The notes: generated by a model from the letters alone, not told the origin. A stretch of 64,000 nucleotides of DNA from Calliopsis andreniformis (GCF_051401765.1 NW_027480423.1:15686001-15750000); one strand, 5' to 3'. Positions 50,140 to 63,168 are shown, numbered from the stretch's first letter. Made by a program: numbers and translations.

Positions 50140-50731
50140 CGCCGTAGAGTGAAGCCTAGGTTGCCCGGAACGTAGAAATGACCAGTACATTCACACTGTT
50201 TGCAATTACTCATTTTATACCATGGAAAAGCTGTTGTATTTATATCGTATTTTATGCTTCTGGCGTTGACTCCTAAGGACCTAACTATTCGATCTGGTGT
50301 AGCAACGCCCTAGAGTGAAGCCTAGGTTGCCCGGAACGTAGAAATGACCATAACTTTTACACTGGTAGCAATTATTCGTTTTATACAATGGAAAAACTGT
50401 TCTATTTATTTTGTATTTTATGCTTCGGGCGTTGACTTCTTTGGCCCTAACAATTCGATCTGGTGTAGCAACGCCCTAGAGTGAAGCCTAGGTTCCCTGG
50501 AACGTACAAATGACCATCACTTTCACACGGGTTGCAATTATTCCTGTTATAGGATGGAAAGGCTGTTGTATTTTTATTGCATTTTATGCTTCTGGCGTTC
50601 ACTTCTTAGGCCCTGACTATTCGATCTGGTGGAACAACGCCCTAGGGTGAAGCCTAGGTTGCCCGGAACGTAGAAATGACCGTAACTTTTACACTGGTAG
50701 CAATTATTCGTTTTATACAATGGAAAAACTG
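50140..50731 (+). repeat. Segment shared with 29,890-30,480
   Basis: It matches at offset about 20,251 through the rare variants TTTGCAATTACTCATTTTAT, GACTCCTAAGGACC, GACTTCTTTGGCCC and GAACGTACAAATGACC. The two diverge at 30,476 and 50,728, where GTTCTATTTATTTTG on the left copy becomes GTTGTATTTATATTG here. Confidence 0.8.
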
Positions 50732-51009
50732 TTGTATTTATATTGTATTTTATGCCTCTGGCGTTGTCTTCTAAGGCCCTAGCTATTCGATCTAGTGGAG
50801 CAACGCCCTAGAGTGAAGTCTAGGTTGCACGGAACGTCGAAATGACCATCACTTTCAAACTGGTTGAAATTAATCCTGTTATACCATGGAAAAGCTGTTG
50901 TATTTATATCGTATTGTATGCTTCTGGCGTTGACATCTAAGGACCTATCTGTTTGATCTGGTGGAGCAACGCCCTAGCGTGAAGCCTAGGTTGCACGGAA
51001 CGTAGAAAT

Positions 51010-51570
51010 GACCATTACCTTCACACTGGTTGCAGTTATTCGTTTTATACAATGGAAAGACTGTTCTATTTATTTTGCATTTTATGCTTTGGGCGTTGAC
51101 TTCTAAGGCCCTACCTATTCCATCTGGTGGAGCAACACCCTAGCGTGAAGCCTAGGTTGCCCGGAACGTAGAAATGACCATTACTTCCACACTGTATGCA
51201 AATATACATTATATACGATGGAAAAGCTGTTGTACTTATATTGTAATTTATGCTTCTGGCGTTGACTTCTTAGGCCGTAACTATTTGATCAGGTGGAGCA
51301 CCGCCCTAGAGTGAAGCCTAGGTTGCCCGGAACGTAGAACATACCATTACCTTCACACTGGTTGCAATTATTCCTGTTATACGTTGGAAAAACTGTTGCA
51401 CCTTTATTGTATTTTATGCTTCTGGCGTTGACTTCATAGGCCCTAACTATTCGATCTGGTGGAGCAACGTCCTAGAGTGAAGCCTAGGTTGACCGGAACG
51501 TAGAAATGACCATAACTTTCACACTGTTTACCATTATTCGTTTTATACGATGGAAAAGCTGTTGTATTTA
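51010..51570 (+). repeat. Segment shared with 28,770-29,330
   Basis: It matches at offset about 22,243. Shared features include the string ATACAATGGAAAGACTGTTC, the AAATATACATTATATAC monomer and GAACATACCATTACC, plus TTGCACCTTTATTG. It lies to the right of the 50,140-50,731 segment, while its partner lies to the left of that segment's partner, so the order is exchanged. Confidence 0.78.
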
Positions 51571-51660
51571 TATCGCATTTTATGCTTCTGGCGTTGACTT
51601 CTTAGGCCCTAACTAATCCATCTGGTGGAACAACGCCCTAGGGTGAAGCCTAGGTTGCCC

Positions 51661-52740
51661 GGAACGCAGAAATGACCAGTACTTTCACACTGGTTGCAGT
51701 GATTCGTTTTATACAATGGAATAACTGTTCTATGTATTTTGCATTTTATGCTTCGGGCGTTGACTTCTAAGGACATAACTATTCGATCTGGTGGAGCGAC
51801 GCCCTAGAGTGAAGCCTAGGTTGCCCGGGAAGTAGAAATGACCATAACTTTCACACTGGTTGCTATTATTCGTTTTATACGATGGAAAAGCTGTTATATT
51901 TATATTGCATATTATGCCTCTGGCATTGAATTCTAAGTCCCTAGCTATTCCATCTGGTGGAGCAACACCCTAGCGTGATGCCTAGGTTGCCCGGAACGTT
52001 GAAATGACCATAACTTTCACACTGGTTGCTATTATTCCTTTTATACGATGGAAAAGCTGTTGTATTTATATCGTATTCTATGCTTCTGGCGTTGACTTCC
52101 TAGGCCCTAACTATTCCATCTGGTGGAACAACGCTCTATGGTGAAGCCTAGGTTGCCCGGAACGCAGAAATGACCAGTACTTTCACACTGGTTGCAGTTA
52201 ATCGTTTTATACAATGGAAAAACTGTTCTATGTATTTTGCATTTTATGCTTCGGGCGTTGACTTCTAAGGCTCTAACTATTCGATCTGGTGGAGCAACGC
52301 CCTAGAGTGAAGCCTAGGTTGCCCGGGAAGTAGAAATGACCATAACTTTCACACTGGTTGCTATTATTCGTTTTATACGATGGAAAAGCTGTTATATTTA
52401 TATTGCATATTATGCTTCTGGCATTGAATTCTAAGTCCCTAGCTATTCGATCTGGTGGAGCAACGCCCTACAGTGAAGCCTAGGTTGCCCGGAACGTAGA
52501 TATGACCATAACCTTCACACAGGTTGCAATTATTCGTTTTATACGGTGTAAAGGCTGTTGTATTTATTTTGTATTTTATTCTTCTGGTGTTGACTTCTTG
52601 GGCCCTAACGATTCGATCTGGTGGAACAACGCCGTAGAGTGAAGCCTAGGTTACCCGGAACGTAGAAATGACCATTACTTTCACACTGTTTGCAATTATT
52701 CCTTTTATACGATGGAAAAGCTGCTGTATTTATATCGTAT
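51661..52740 (+). repeat. 3-mer (498-bp) HOR, shared with 57,636-58,716
   Basis: GGAACGCAGAAATGACCAG with CTGTTCTATGTATTTTGC occurs near 51,661 and again 498 bp later. A GCCCGGGAAGTAG monomer and one with TATATTGCATATTATGC follow each time. The whole stretch recurs in block F at offset 5,976 (36 monomers). Copies there differ by few bases. Confidence 0.8.
52532..52548 (+). other. CENP-B-box-like element, 8 of 9 (subtype G)
   Basis: Block E copy of the subtype, following the 3-mer HOR. Confidence 0.5.
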
Positions 52741-53150
52741 TTTATGCTTATGGCGTTGACTTCTAAGGCCCTAGCTGTTTAATCTGGTGGATCAACGCCC
52801 TAGGGTGAAGCCTAGTTTGCCCGGAACGTAGAAATGACCATTACTTTCACACTGTTTGCATTTATTCCTTTTATACGATGCAAAAGCTGTTGTATTTATA
52901 ACGTATTTTATGCTTCTGGCGTTGACTTCTAAGGACCCAACTATTCGATCTGGTGGAACAACGCCCTAGAGTCAAGTCCAGGTTGCCCGGAACGTCGAAA
53001 TGACCATCACTTTCAAACTGGTTGCAATTAATCCTGTTATACCATGGAAAAGCTGTTGTATTTATATCGTATTGTATGCTTCTGGCGTTGACATCTAAGG
53101 ACCTATCTGTTTGATCTGGTGGCGCAACGCCCTAGTGTGAAGCCTAGGTT

Positions 53151-54206
53151 GCTCAGAATATAGAAATGACAATTACTTTCACACTGTTTGCAATTATTCG
53201 TTTTATACGATGCAAAAGCTGTTGTATTTATAACGTATTTTATGCTTCTGGCGTTGACTTCTAAGGTCCTAACTATTCAATCTGTTGGAGCAACGCCCTA
53301 GAGTGAAGCCTAGGTTGCTCGGAATGTAGAAATGACCATAACTTTCACACTGGCTGCAATTATTCGTTTTATACTATGGAAAAGCTGTTGTATTTATATT
53401 GTATTTTATGCTTCTGACGTTCACTTCTTAGGCCCTAACTATTCGATCTGGTGGAACAACGCCCTAGGGTGAAGCCTAGGTTGCCCGGAACGTAGAAATG
53501 ACCATAACTTTTACACTGGTAGCATTTATTCGTTTTATACAATGGAAAAACTGTTCTATTTATTTTGCATTTTATGCTTCGGGCGTTGACTTCTAAGGCC
53601 CTAACTGTTTAATCTGGTGGAGCAACGCCCTAGGGTGAAGCCTAGTTTGCCCGGAACGTAGAAATGACCATTACTTTCACACTGTTTGCATTTATTCCTT
53701 TTATACGATGGAAAAGCTGTTGTATTTATATTGTATTTTATGCTTCTTGCATTGACTTCTAAGGCCCTAGCTATTCGATCTAGTGGAGCAACGCCCTAGA
53801 GTGAAGCCTAGGTTGCCCGGAACGTAGAAATGACCTTCACTATCAAACTGGTTGCAATTAATCCTGTTATACGATGGAAAAACTGTTGCATTTTTATTGC
53901 ATTTTATGCCTCTGGCGTTCACTTCTTAGGCCCTAACTATTCGATCTGGTGGAACAATGCCCTAGGGTGAAGCCTAGGTTGCCCGGAACGTAGAAATGAC
54001 CATAAGTTTCATAATGGTTGCAATTATTCGTTTTATACGATGGAAAAACTGTTGTATTTCTATTGTATTTTATGCTTCGTGCGTTGACTTCTTAGGCCCT
54101 AACACTTCGATCTGGTGGAGCAACGCCCTACAGTGAAGCCTAGGTTGCCCGGAACGTAGATATGACCATAACCTTCACACAGGTTGCAATTATTCGTTTT
54201 ATACAA
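53151..54206 (+). repeat. Segment shared with 62,945-64,000
   Basis: It matches the right end of the window at offset about 9,793-9,794 (59 monomers). Shared variants include GCTCAGAATATAG, TATAACGTATTTTATGC, AGCCTAGTTTGCCCGG, GCATTTATTCC and ATGACCTTCACTATC. The first part also matches 59,127 to about 59,560 in block F. The full partner probably continues past the window edge. Confidence 0.8.
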
Positions 54207-54879
54207 TGGAAAAACTGTTCTATTTATTTTGTATTTTATGCTTCGGGCGTTGACTTCTTTGGCCCTAATAATTCGATCTGGTGGAGCAACGCCCTAGAGT
54301 GAAGCCTAGGTTGCCCGGAACGTAGAAATGACCATAACTTTTACACTGGTAGCAATTATTCGTTTTATACATTGGGAAAACTGTTCTATTTATTTTGTAT
54401 TTTATGCTTCGGGCGTTGACTTCTAAGGACCTAACGGTTTGATCTGGTGGAGCAACGCCCTACAGTGAAGCCTAGGTTGCCCGGAACGTAGATATGACCA
54501 TAACCTTCACACAGGTTGCAATTATTCGTTTTATACGTTGTAAAGGCTGTTGTATCTATTTTGTATTTTATTCTTCTGGCGGTGACTTCTAAGGACCTAA
54601 CTATTCGATCTAGTGGAGCAACGCCCTAGAGTGAAGCCTAGGTTGCCCGGAACGTAGAAATGACCATCACTTTCAAACTGGTTGCAATTAATCCTGTTAT
54701 ACGATGGAAAAAGTGTTGTATTTTTATTGCATTTTATGCTTCGGGCGTTGACATCTAAGGCCCTGACTATTCAATCTGTTGGAGCGACGCCCTAGAGTGA
54801 AGCCTAGGTTGCTCGGAATGTACAAATGACCATAGCTTTCACACTGGTTGCAATTATTCGTTTTATACGACGGAAAAAC

Positions 54880-55543
54880 TGTTGTATTTATATTGTATTT
54901 TATGCTTCTGGCGTTCACTTCTTAGGCCCTAACTATTCGATCTGGTGGAACAACGCCCTAGGGTGAGGCCTAGGTTGCCCGGAACGTAGAAATGACCATA
55001 ACTTTTACACTGGTAGCAATTATTCGTTTTATACAATGGAAAAACTGTTCTATTTATTTTGCATTTTATGCTTCGGGCGTTGACTTCTAAGGCCCTAACT
55101 GTTTAATCTGGTGGAGCAACGCCCTAGGGTGAACCCTAGGTTGCCCGGAACGTAGAAATGACCATTACTTTCGCACTGTTTGCAATTATTCCTTTTATAC
55201 GATGGAAAAGCTGTTGTATTTATATTGTATTTTATGCTTCTGGCGTTCACTTCTTAGGCCCTAACTATTCGATCTGGTGGAACAACGCCCTAGGGTGAAG
55301 CCTAGGTTGCCTGGAACGTAGAAATGACCATAACTTTTACACTGGTAGCAATTATTCGTTTTATACAATGGAAAAACTGTTCTATTTATTTTGCATTTTA
55401 TGCTTCGGGCGTTGACTTCTAAGGCCCTAACTGTTTAATCTGGTGGAGCAACGCCCTAGGGTGAAGCCTAGGTTGCCCGGAACGTAGAAATGACCATTAC
55501 TTTCGCACTGTTTGCAATTATTCCTTTGATACGATGGAAAAGC
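54880..55543 (+). repeat. Dimer (332-bp) tandem duplication at the entry of block F
   Basis: The two-monomer unit at about 54,880-55,211 recurs at about 55,212-55,543. One monomer has AACTTTTACACTGGTAGC and TTTTGCATTTTATGC. The other has ACTTTCGCACTGTTTGC and ATTCCTTTTATACG. Differences are few (for example GGTGAGGCC against GGTGAAGCC), indicating a recent two-unit exchange. Confidence 0.78.
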
Positions 55544-55977
55544 TGTTGTATTTATATCGTATTTTATGCTTCTGGCGTTGACTTCTATGGCCCTAGCCAT
55601 TCGCTCTAGTGGAGCAACGCCCTAGAGTGAAGCCTAGGATGCCCGGAACGTAGAAATGACCATCACTTTCAAACTGGTTGCAATTAATCCTGTTATACGA
55701 TGGAAAAACTGTTGTATTTTTATTGCATTTTATGCTTCGGGCGTTTATTTCTAAGGCCCTAACTATTCAATCTGTTGGAGCAACGCCCTAGAGTGAAGCC
55801 TATGTTGCTCGGAATGTAGAAATGACCATAACTTTCAAACTGGTTGCAATTATTCGTTTTATACGATGGAAAAACTGTTGTATTTATATTGTGTTTAATG
55901 CTTCTGGTGTTCACTTCTTAGGCCCTAACTATTCGATCTGGTGGAGCAATGCCTCAGAGTTAAGTCTAGGATGCCCG

Positions 55978-56143
55978 AAACGCCGAAATGATCATTACTT
56001 TCACGCTTGTTGCAATTATTCCTGTTATACGATGAAAAGACCGTTGTATTTTTATTGTATTTTATGCTTCAGGCGTAGGCTTCTAAGGCCGTTGCTATTC
56101 GATATGGTGGAGCACCGCCCTAGAGTGAAGCCTAGGTTGCCCG
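55978..56143 (+). repeat. Marker monomer subtype M, copy 10
   Basis: This HOR F copy has GGCCGTTGC where the block C copies have GGCCGTAGC. Confidence 0.88.
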
Positions 56144-56847
56144 GAACGTAGAAATGACCATAACTTTTACACTGGTAGCAATTATTCGTTTTATACAATG
56201 GAAAAACTGTTCTATTTATTTCGTATTTTATGCTTCGGGCGTTGACTTCTAAGGCCCTAACTGTTTCATCTGGTGGAGGAACGCCCTAGAGTGAAGCCAA
56301 GGTTGCCCGGAACGTAGAAATGACCAATACTTTCACACTGTCTGCAATTATTCCTTTTATACGATGGAAAAACTGTTCTATTTATTCTGTATTTTATGCT
56401 TCGGGCGTTGACTTCTTTGGCCCTAACAATTCGATCTGGTGGAGCAACGTCCTAGAGGGAAGCCTAGGTTGCCGGGAACGTAGAAATGACCATCACTTTC
56501 ACACGGGTTGCAATTATTCCTGTTATAAGATGGAAAGACTGTTGTATTTTTATTGCTTTTTATGCTTCTGGCGTTCACTTCTTAGGCCCTAACTATTCGA
56601 TCTGGTGGAACAACGTCCTAGGGTGAAGCCTAGGTTGCCCGGAACGTAGACACGACCATAAGTTTCATAATGGTTGCAATTATTCGTTTTACACGATGGA
56701 AAAACTGTTGTATTTCTATTGTATTTTATGCTTCGGACGTTGACTTCTTAGGCCCTAACACTTCGATCTGGTGGAGATACGCCCTACAGTGAAGCCTAGG
56801 TTGCCCGGAACGTAGATATGACCATAACCTTCACACAGGTTGCAATT

Positions 56848-56864
56848 ATTCGTTTTATACGGTG
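56848..56864 (+). other. CENP-B-box-like element, 8 of 9 (subtype G)
   Basis: HOR F copy 1, first of two such elements in the 25-mer. Confidence 0.5.
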
Positions 56865-58507
56865 TAAAGGCTGTTGTATTTATTTTGTATTTTATTCTTC
56901 TGGTGTTGACTTCTTGGGCCCTAACGATTCGATCTGGTGGAACAACGCCGTAGAGTGAAGCCTAGGTTACCCGGAACGTAGAAATGACCATTACTTTCAC
57001 ACTGTTTGCAATTATTCCTTTTATACGATGGTAAAGCTGCTGTATTTATATCGTATTTTATGCTTCTGGCGTTGACTTCTAAGGACCTAACTATTCGATC
57101 CGGTAGAGCAACTCCCTAGAGTGAAGCCTAGGTTGCTCGGAATGTAGAAATGACCTTAACTTTCACACTGGTTGCAATTATTCGTTTTATACGATGGAAA
57201 AACTGTTGTATTTATATTGTATTTTATGCTTCTGGCGTTCACTTCTTGGGCCCTAACTATTCGATCTGGTGGAACAACGCCCTAGGGTGAAGCCTAGGTT
57301 GCCCGGAACGTAGAAATGACCATAACATTTACACTGGTAGCAATTATTCGTTTTATACAGTGGAAAAACTGTTCTTTTTATTTTGTATTTTATGCTTCGG
57401 GCGTTGACTTCTAAGGCCCTAACTGTTTGATCTGGTGGAGCAACGCCCTAGAGTGAAGCCTAGGTTGCCCGGAACGAAGAAATGACAATTACTTTCACAC
57501 TGTTTGCAATTATTCGTTTTTTACGATGGAAAAGCTGTTGTATTTATATTGTATTTTATGCCTCTGGCGGTGACTTCTAAGGCCCTAGCTATTCGATCTA
57601 GTGGAGCAACGCCCTAGAGTGAAGCCTAGGTTGCCCGGAACGTAGAAATGACCAGTACTTTCACACTGGTTGCAGTGATTCGTTTTATACAATGGAATAA
57701 CTGTTCCATGTATTTTGCATTTTATGCTTCGGGCGTTGACTTCTAAGGACATAACTATTCGATCTGGTGGAGCGACGCCCTAGAGTGAAGCCTAGGTTGC
57801 CCGGGAAGTAGAAATGACCATAACTTTCACACTGGTTGCTATTATTCGTTTTATACGATGGAAAAGCTGTTATATTTATATTGCATATTATGCCTCTGGC
57901 ATTGAATTCTAAGTCCCTAGCTATTCCATCTGGTGGAGCAACACCCTAGCGTGATGCCTAGGTTGCCCGGAACGTTGAAATGACCATAACTTTCACACTG
58001 GTTGCTATTATTCCTTTTATACGATGGAAAAGCTGTTGTATTTATATCGTATTTTATGCTTCTGGCGTTGACTTCTTAGGCCCTAACTATTCCATCTGGT
58101 GGAACAACGCTCTATGGTGAAGCCTAGGTTGCCCGGAACGCAGAAATGACCAGTACTTTCACACTGGTTGCAGTTAATCGTTTTATACAATGGAAAAACT
58201 GTTCTATGTATTTTGCATTTTATGCTTCGGGCGTTGACTTCTAAGGCCCTAACTATTCGATCTGGTGGAGCAACGCCCTAGAGTGAAGCCTAGGTTGCCC
58301 GGGAAGTAGAAATGACCATAACTTTCACACTGGTTGCTATTATTCGTTTTATACGATGGAAAAGCTGTTGTATTTATAATGCATATTATGCTTCTGGCAT
58401 TGAGTTCTAAGTCCCTAGCTATTCGATCTGGTGGAGCAACGCCCTACAGTGAAGCCTAGGTTGCCCGGAACGTAGATATGACCATAACCTTCACACAGGT
58501 TGCAATT

Positions 58508-58524
58508 ATTCGTTTTATACGGTG
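58508..58524 (+). other. CENP-B-box-like element, 8 of 9 (subtype G)
   Basis: HOR F copy 1, second element, 1,660 bp (ten monomers) after the first. It is followed by GCAAAGG rather than GTAAAGG. Confidence 0.5.
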
Positions 58525-60127
58525 CAAAGGCTGTTGTATTTATTTTGTATTTTATTCTTCTGGTGTTGACTTCTTGGGCCCTAACGATTCGATCTGGTGG
58601 AATAACGCCGTAGAGTGAAGCCTAGGTTACCCGGAACGTAGAAATGACCATTACTTTCACACTGTTTGCAATTATTCCTTTTATACGATGGAAAAGCTGC
58701 TGTATTTATATCGTATTTTATGCTTCTGGCGTTGACTTCTAAGGACCTAACTATTCGATCTGGTAGAGCAACTCCCTAGAGTGAAGCCTAGGTTGCTCGG
58801 AATGTAGAAATGACCATAACTTTCACACTGGTTGCAATTATTCGTTTTATACGATGGAAAAACTGTTGTATTTATATTGTATTTTATGCTTCTGACGTTC
58901 ACTTCTTAGGCCCTAACTATTCGATCTGGTGGAACAACGCCCTAGGGTGAAGCCTAGGTTGCCCGGAACGCAGAAATGACCATAACTTTTACACTGGTAG
59001 CAATTATTCGTTTTATACAATGGAAATACTGTTCTATTTATTTTGCATTTTATGCTTCGGGCGTTGACTTCTAAGGCCCTAGCTGTTTAATCTGGTGGAG
59101 CAACGCCCTAGGGTGAAGCCTAGGCTGCTCAGAATATAGAAATGACAATTACTTTCACACTGTTTGCAATTATTCCTTTTATACGATGCAAAAGCTGTTG
59201 TATTTATAACGTATTTTATGCTTCTGGCGTTGACTTCTAAGGTCCTAACTATTCAATCTGTTGGAGCAACGCCCTAGAGTGAAGCCTAGGTTGCTCGGAA
59301 TGTAGAAATGACCATAACTTTCACACTGGCTGCAATTATTCGTTTTATACGATGGAAAAGCTGTTGTATTTATATTGTATTTTATGCTTCTGACGTTCAC
59401 TTCTTAGGCCCTAACTATTCGATCTGGTGGAACAACGCCCTAGGGTGAAGCCTAGGTTGCCCGGAACGTAGAAATGACCATAACTTTTACACTGGTAGCA
59501 ATTATTCGTTTTATACAATGGAAAAACTGTTCTATTTATTTTGCATTTTATGCTTCGGGCGTTGACTTCTAAGGCCCTAACTGTTTAATCTGGTGGAGCA
59601 ACGCCCTAGGGTGAAGCCTAGGTTGCCCGGGACGTAGAAATGACCATTACTTTCGCAGTGTTTGCAATTATTCCTTTTATACGATGGAAAAGCTGTTGTA
59701 TTTATATCGTATTTTATGCTTCTGGCGTTGACTTCTATGGCCCTAGCTATTCGATCTAGTGGAGCAACGCCCTAGAGTGAAGCCTAGGATGCCCGGAACG
59801 TCGAAATGACCATCACTTTCAAACTGGTTGCAATTAATCCTGTTATACGATGGAAAAACTGTTGTATTTTTATTGCATTTTATGCTTCGGGCGTTTATTT
59901 CTAAGGCCCTAACTATTCAATCTGTTGGAGCAACGCCCTAGAGTGAAGCCTATGTTGCTCGGAATGTAGAAATGACCATAACTTTCAAACTGGTTGCAAT
60001 TATTCGTTTTATACGATGGAAAAACTGTTGTATTTATATTGTGTTTAATGCTTCTGGCGTTCACATCTTAGGCCCTAACTATTCGATCTGGTGGAGCAAT
60101 GCCTCAGAGTTAAGTCTAGGATGCCCG

Positions 60128-60293
60128 AAACGCCGAAATGATCATTACTTTCACGCTTGTTGCAATTATTCCTGTTATACGATGAAAAGACCGTTGTATT
60201 TTTATTGTATTTTATGCTTCAGGCGTAGGCTTCTAAGGCCGTTGCTATTCGATATGGTGGAGCACCGCCCTAGAGTGAAGCCTAGGTTGCCCG
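60128..60293 (+). repeat. Marker monomer subtype M, copy 11
   Basis: The HOR F copy 2 counterpart of copy 10, exactly 4,150 bp later, with the same GGCCGTTGC. Confidence 0.88.
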
Positions 60294-60997
60294 GAACGTA
60301 GAAATGACCATAACTTTTACACTGGTAGCAATTATCCGTTTTATACAATGGAAAAACTGTTCTATTTATTTCGTATTTTATGCTTCGGGCGTTGACTTCT
60401 AAGGCCCTAACTGTTTCATCTGGTGGAGGAACGCCCTAGAGTGAAGCCAAGGTTGCCCGGAACGTAGAAATGACCAATACTTTCACACTGTCTGCAATTA
60501 TTCCTTTTATACGATGGAAAAACTGTTCTATTTATTCTGTATTTTATGCTTCGGGCGTTGACTTCTTTGGCCCTAACAATTCGATCTGGTGGAGCAACGT
60601 CCTAGAGGGAAGCCTAGGTTGCCGGGAACGTAGAAATGACCATCACTTTCACACGGGTTGCAATTATTCCTGTTATAAGATGGAAAGACTGTTGTATTTT
60701 TATTGCTTTTTATGCTTCTGGCGTTCACTTCTTAGGCCCTAACTATTCGATCTGGTGGAACAACGTCCTAGGGTGAAGCCTAGGTTGCCCGGAACGTAGA
60801 CACGACCATAAGTTTCATAATGGTTGCAATTATTCGTTTTATACGATGGAAAAACTGTTGTATTTCTATTGTATTTTATGCTTCGGACGTTGACTTCTTA
60901 GGCCCTAACACTTCGATCTGGTGGAGAAACGCCCTACAGTGAAGCCTAGGTTGCCCGGAACGTAGATATGACCATAACCTTCACACAGGTTGCAATT

Positions 60998-61014
60998 ATT
61001 CGTTTTATACGGTG
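60998..61014 (+). other. CENP-B-box-like element, 8 of 9 (subtype G)
   Basis: HOR F copy 2 counterpart of 56,848. Confidence 0.5.
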
Positions 61015-62149
61015 TAAAGGCTGTTGTATTTATTTTGTATTTTATTCTTCTGGTGTTGACTTCTTGGGCCCTAACGATTCGATCTGGTGGAACAACGCCG
61101 TAGAGTGAAGCCTAGGTTACCCGGAACGTAGAAATGACCATTACTTTCACACTGTTTGCAATTATTCCTTTTATACGATGGTAAAGCTGCTGTATTTATA
61201 TCGTATTTTATGCTTCTGGCGTTGACTTCTAAGGACCTAACTATTCGATCTGGTAGAGCAACTCCCTAGAGTGAAGCCTAGGTTGCTCGGAATGTAGAAA
61301 TGACCTTAACTTTCACACTGGTTGCAATTATTCGTTTTATACGATGGAAAAACTGTTGTATTTATATTGTATTTTATGCTTCTGGCGTTCACTTCTTGGG
61401 CCCTAACTATTCGATCTGGTGGAACAACGCCCTAGGGTGAAGCCTAGGTTGCCCGGAACGTAGAAATGACCATAACATTTACACTGGTAGCAATTATTCG
61501 TTTTATACAGTGGAAAAACTGTTCTTTTTATTTTGTATTTTATGCTTCGGGCGTTGACTTCTAAGGCCCTAACTGTTTGATCTGGTGGAGCAACGCCCTA
61601 GATTGAAGCCTTGGTTGCCCGGAACGAAGAAATGACAATTACTTTCACACTGTTTGCAATTATTCGTTTTTTACGATGGAAAAGCTGTTGTATTTATATT
61701 GTATTTTATGCCTCTGGCGGTGACTTCTAAGGCCCTAGCTATTCGATCTAGTGGAGCAACGCCCTAGAGTGAAGCCTAGGTTGCCCGGAACGTAGAAATG
61801 ACCAGTACTTTCACACTGGTTGCAGTGATTCGTTTTATACAATGGAATAACTGTTCCATGTATTTTGCATTTTATGCTTCGGGCGTTGACTTCTAAGGAC
61901 ATAACTATTCGATCTGGTGGAGCGACGCCCTAGAGTGAAGCCTAGGTTGCCCGGGAAGTAGAAATGACCATAACTTTCACACTGGTTGCTATTATTCGTT
62001 TTATACGATGGAAAAGCTGTTATATTTATATTGCATATTATGCCTCTGGCATTGAATTCTAAGTCCCTAGCTATTCCATCTGGTGGAGCAACACCCTAGC
62101 GTGATGCCTAGGTTGCCCGGAACGTTGAAATGACCATAACTTTCACACT

Positions 62150-62175
62150 GGTTGCTATTATTCGTTTTATACGAT
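62150..62175 (+). other. Hybrid-monomer junction of the two-monomer loss in HOR F copy 2
   Basis: The alignment to copy 1 jumps here from about 58,011 to about 58,343. Monomer phase is preserved, as expected for exchange between homologous units. Confidence 0.73.
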
Positions 62176-62325
62176 GGAAAAGCTGTTGTATTTATATTGC
62201 ATATTATGCTTCTGGCATTGAGTTCTAAGTCCCTAGCTATTCGATCTGGTGGAGCAACGCCCTACAGTGAAGCCTAGGTTGCCCGGAACGTAGATATGAC
62301 CATAACCTTCACACAGGTTGCAATT

Positions 62326-62342
62326 ATTCGTTTTATACGGTG
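62326..62342 (+). other. CENP-B-box-like element, 8 of 9 (subtype G)
   Basis: HOR F copy 2 counterpart of 58,508, moved closer to the previous element by the two-monomer loss. Confidence 0.5.
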
Positions 62343-63168
62343 CAAAGGCTGTTGTATTTATTTTGTATTTTATTCTTCTGGTGTTGACTTCTTGGGCCCT
62401 AACGATTCGATCTGGTGGAATAACGCCGTAGAGTGAAGCCTAGGTTACCCGGAACGTAGAAATGACCATTACTTTCACACTGTTTGCAATTATTCCTTTT
62501 ATACGATGGAAAAGCTGCTGTATTTATATCGTATTTTATGCTTCTGGCGTTGACTTCTAAGGACCTAACTATTCGATCTGGTAGAGCAACTCCCTAGAGT
62601 GAAGCCTAGGTTGCTCGGAATGTAGAAATGACCATAACTTTCTCACTGGTTGCAATTATTCGTTTTATACGATGGAAAAACTGTTGTATTTATATCGTAT
62701 TTTATGCTTCTGACGTTCACTTCTTAGGCCCTAACTATTCGATCTGATGGAACAACGCCCTAGGGTGAAGCCTAGGTTGCCCGGAACGCAGAAATGACCA
62801 TAACTTTTACACTGGTAGCAATTATTCGTTTTATACAATGGAAATACTGTTCTATTTATTTTGCATTTTATGCTTCGGGCGTTGACTTCTAAGGCCCTAG
62901 CTGTTTAATCTGGTGGAGCAACGCCCTAGGGTGAAGCCTAGGCTGCTCAGAATATAGAAATGACAATTACTTTCACACTGTTTGCAATTATTCCTTTTAT
63001 ACGATGCAAAAGCTGTTGTATTTATAACGTATTTTATGCTTCTGGCGTTGACTTCTAAGGTCCTAACTATTCAATCTGTTGGAGCAACGCCCTAGAGTGA
63101 AGCCTAGGTTGCTCGGAATGTAGAAATGACCATAACTTTCACACTGGCTGCAATTATTCGTTTTATAC

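Larger units (their letters stand above)
49371..55200 (+). repeat. Block E: shuffled mosaic of block C-like monomers
   Basis: About 35 monomers without one long HOR. Segments match block C but in a different order: 50,140-50,731 matches 29,890-30,480, and the later 51,010-51,570 matches the earlier 28,770-29,330. The block also holds the source-like copies of pieces that reappear in block F (51,661-52,740 and 53,151-54,206). Short local HORs of three and two monomers are described separately. Confidence 0.82.
55201..59350 (+). repeat. HOR F copy 1: 25 monomers, 4,150 bp
   Basis: This is the first copy of the longest HOR in the right part of the window. Its successor follows at an offset of exactly 4,150 bp. 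It includes the marker monomer at 55,978-56,143, the 8-of-9 box-like elements at 56,848 and 58,508, and the 3-mer-derived stretch from 57,636. Differences from copy 2 are scattered single bases such as GGTGTTCAC against GGCGTTCAC. Confidence 0.88.
59351..63168 (+). repeat. HOR F copy 2: 23 monomers, 3,818 bp, two monomers lost
   Basis: It aligns with copy 1 at offset 4,150 to about 62,160, and from there at offset 3,818. Two monomers (332 bp, about 58,011-58,342 of copy 1) are absent. The join is a hybrid monomer: GGTTGCTATTATTC continues with GTTTTATACG and TATTGCATATTATGC, as it does at 58,340, rather than with CTTTTATACG as at 58,012. Confidence 0.86.

Noticed and set aside
55822..56151. 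A 109-codon plus-strand frame beginning at the ATGACCAT of a monomer, with relatives at 3,204, 5,861, 25,114, 25,944, 59,972 and 60,470
   Set aside because: The frame exists because a few monomers lack stops in one phase. The predicted peptides are the same monomer read in two frames. There is no ribosome or promoter context, codon pattern or domain.
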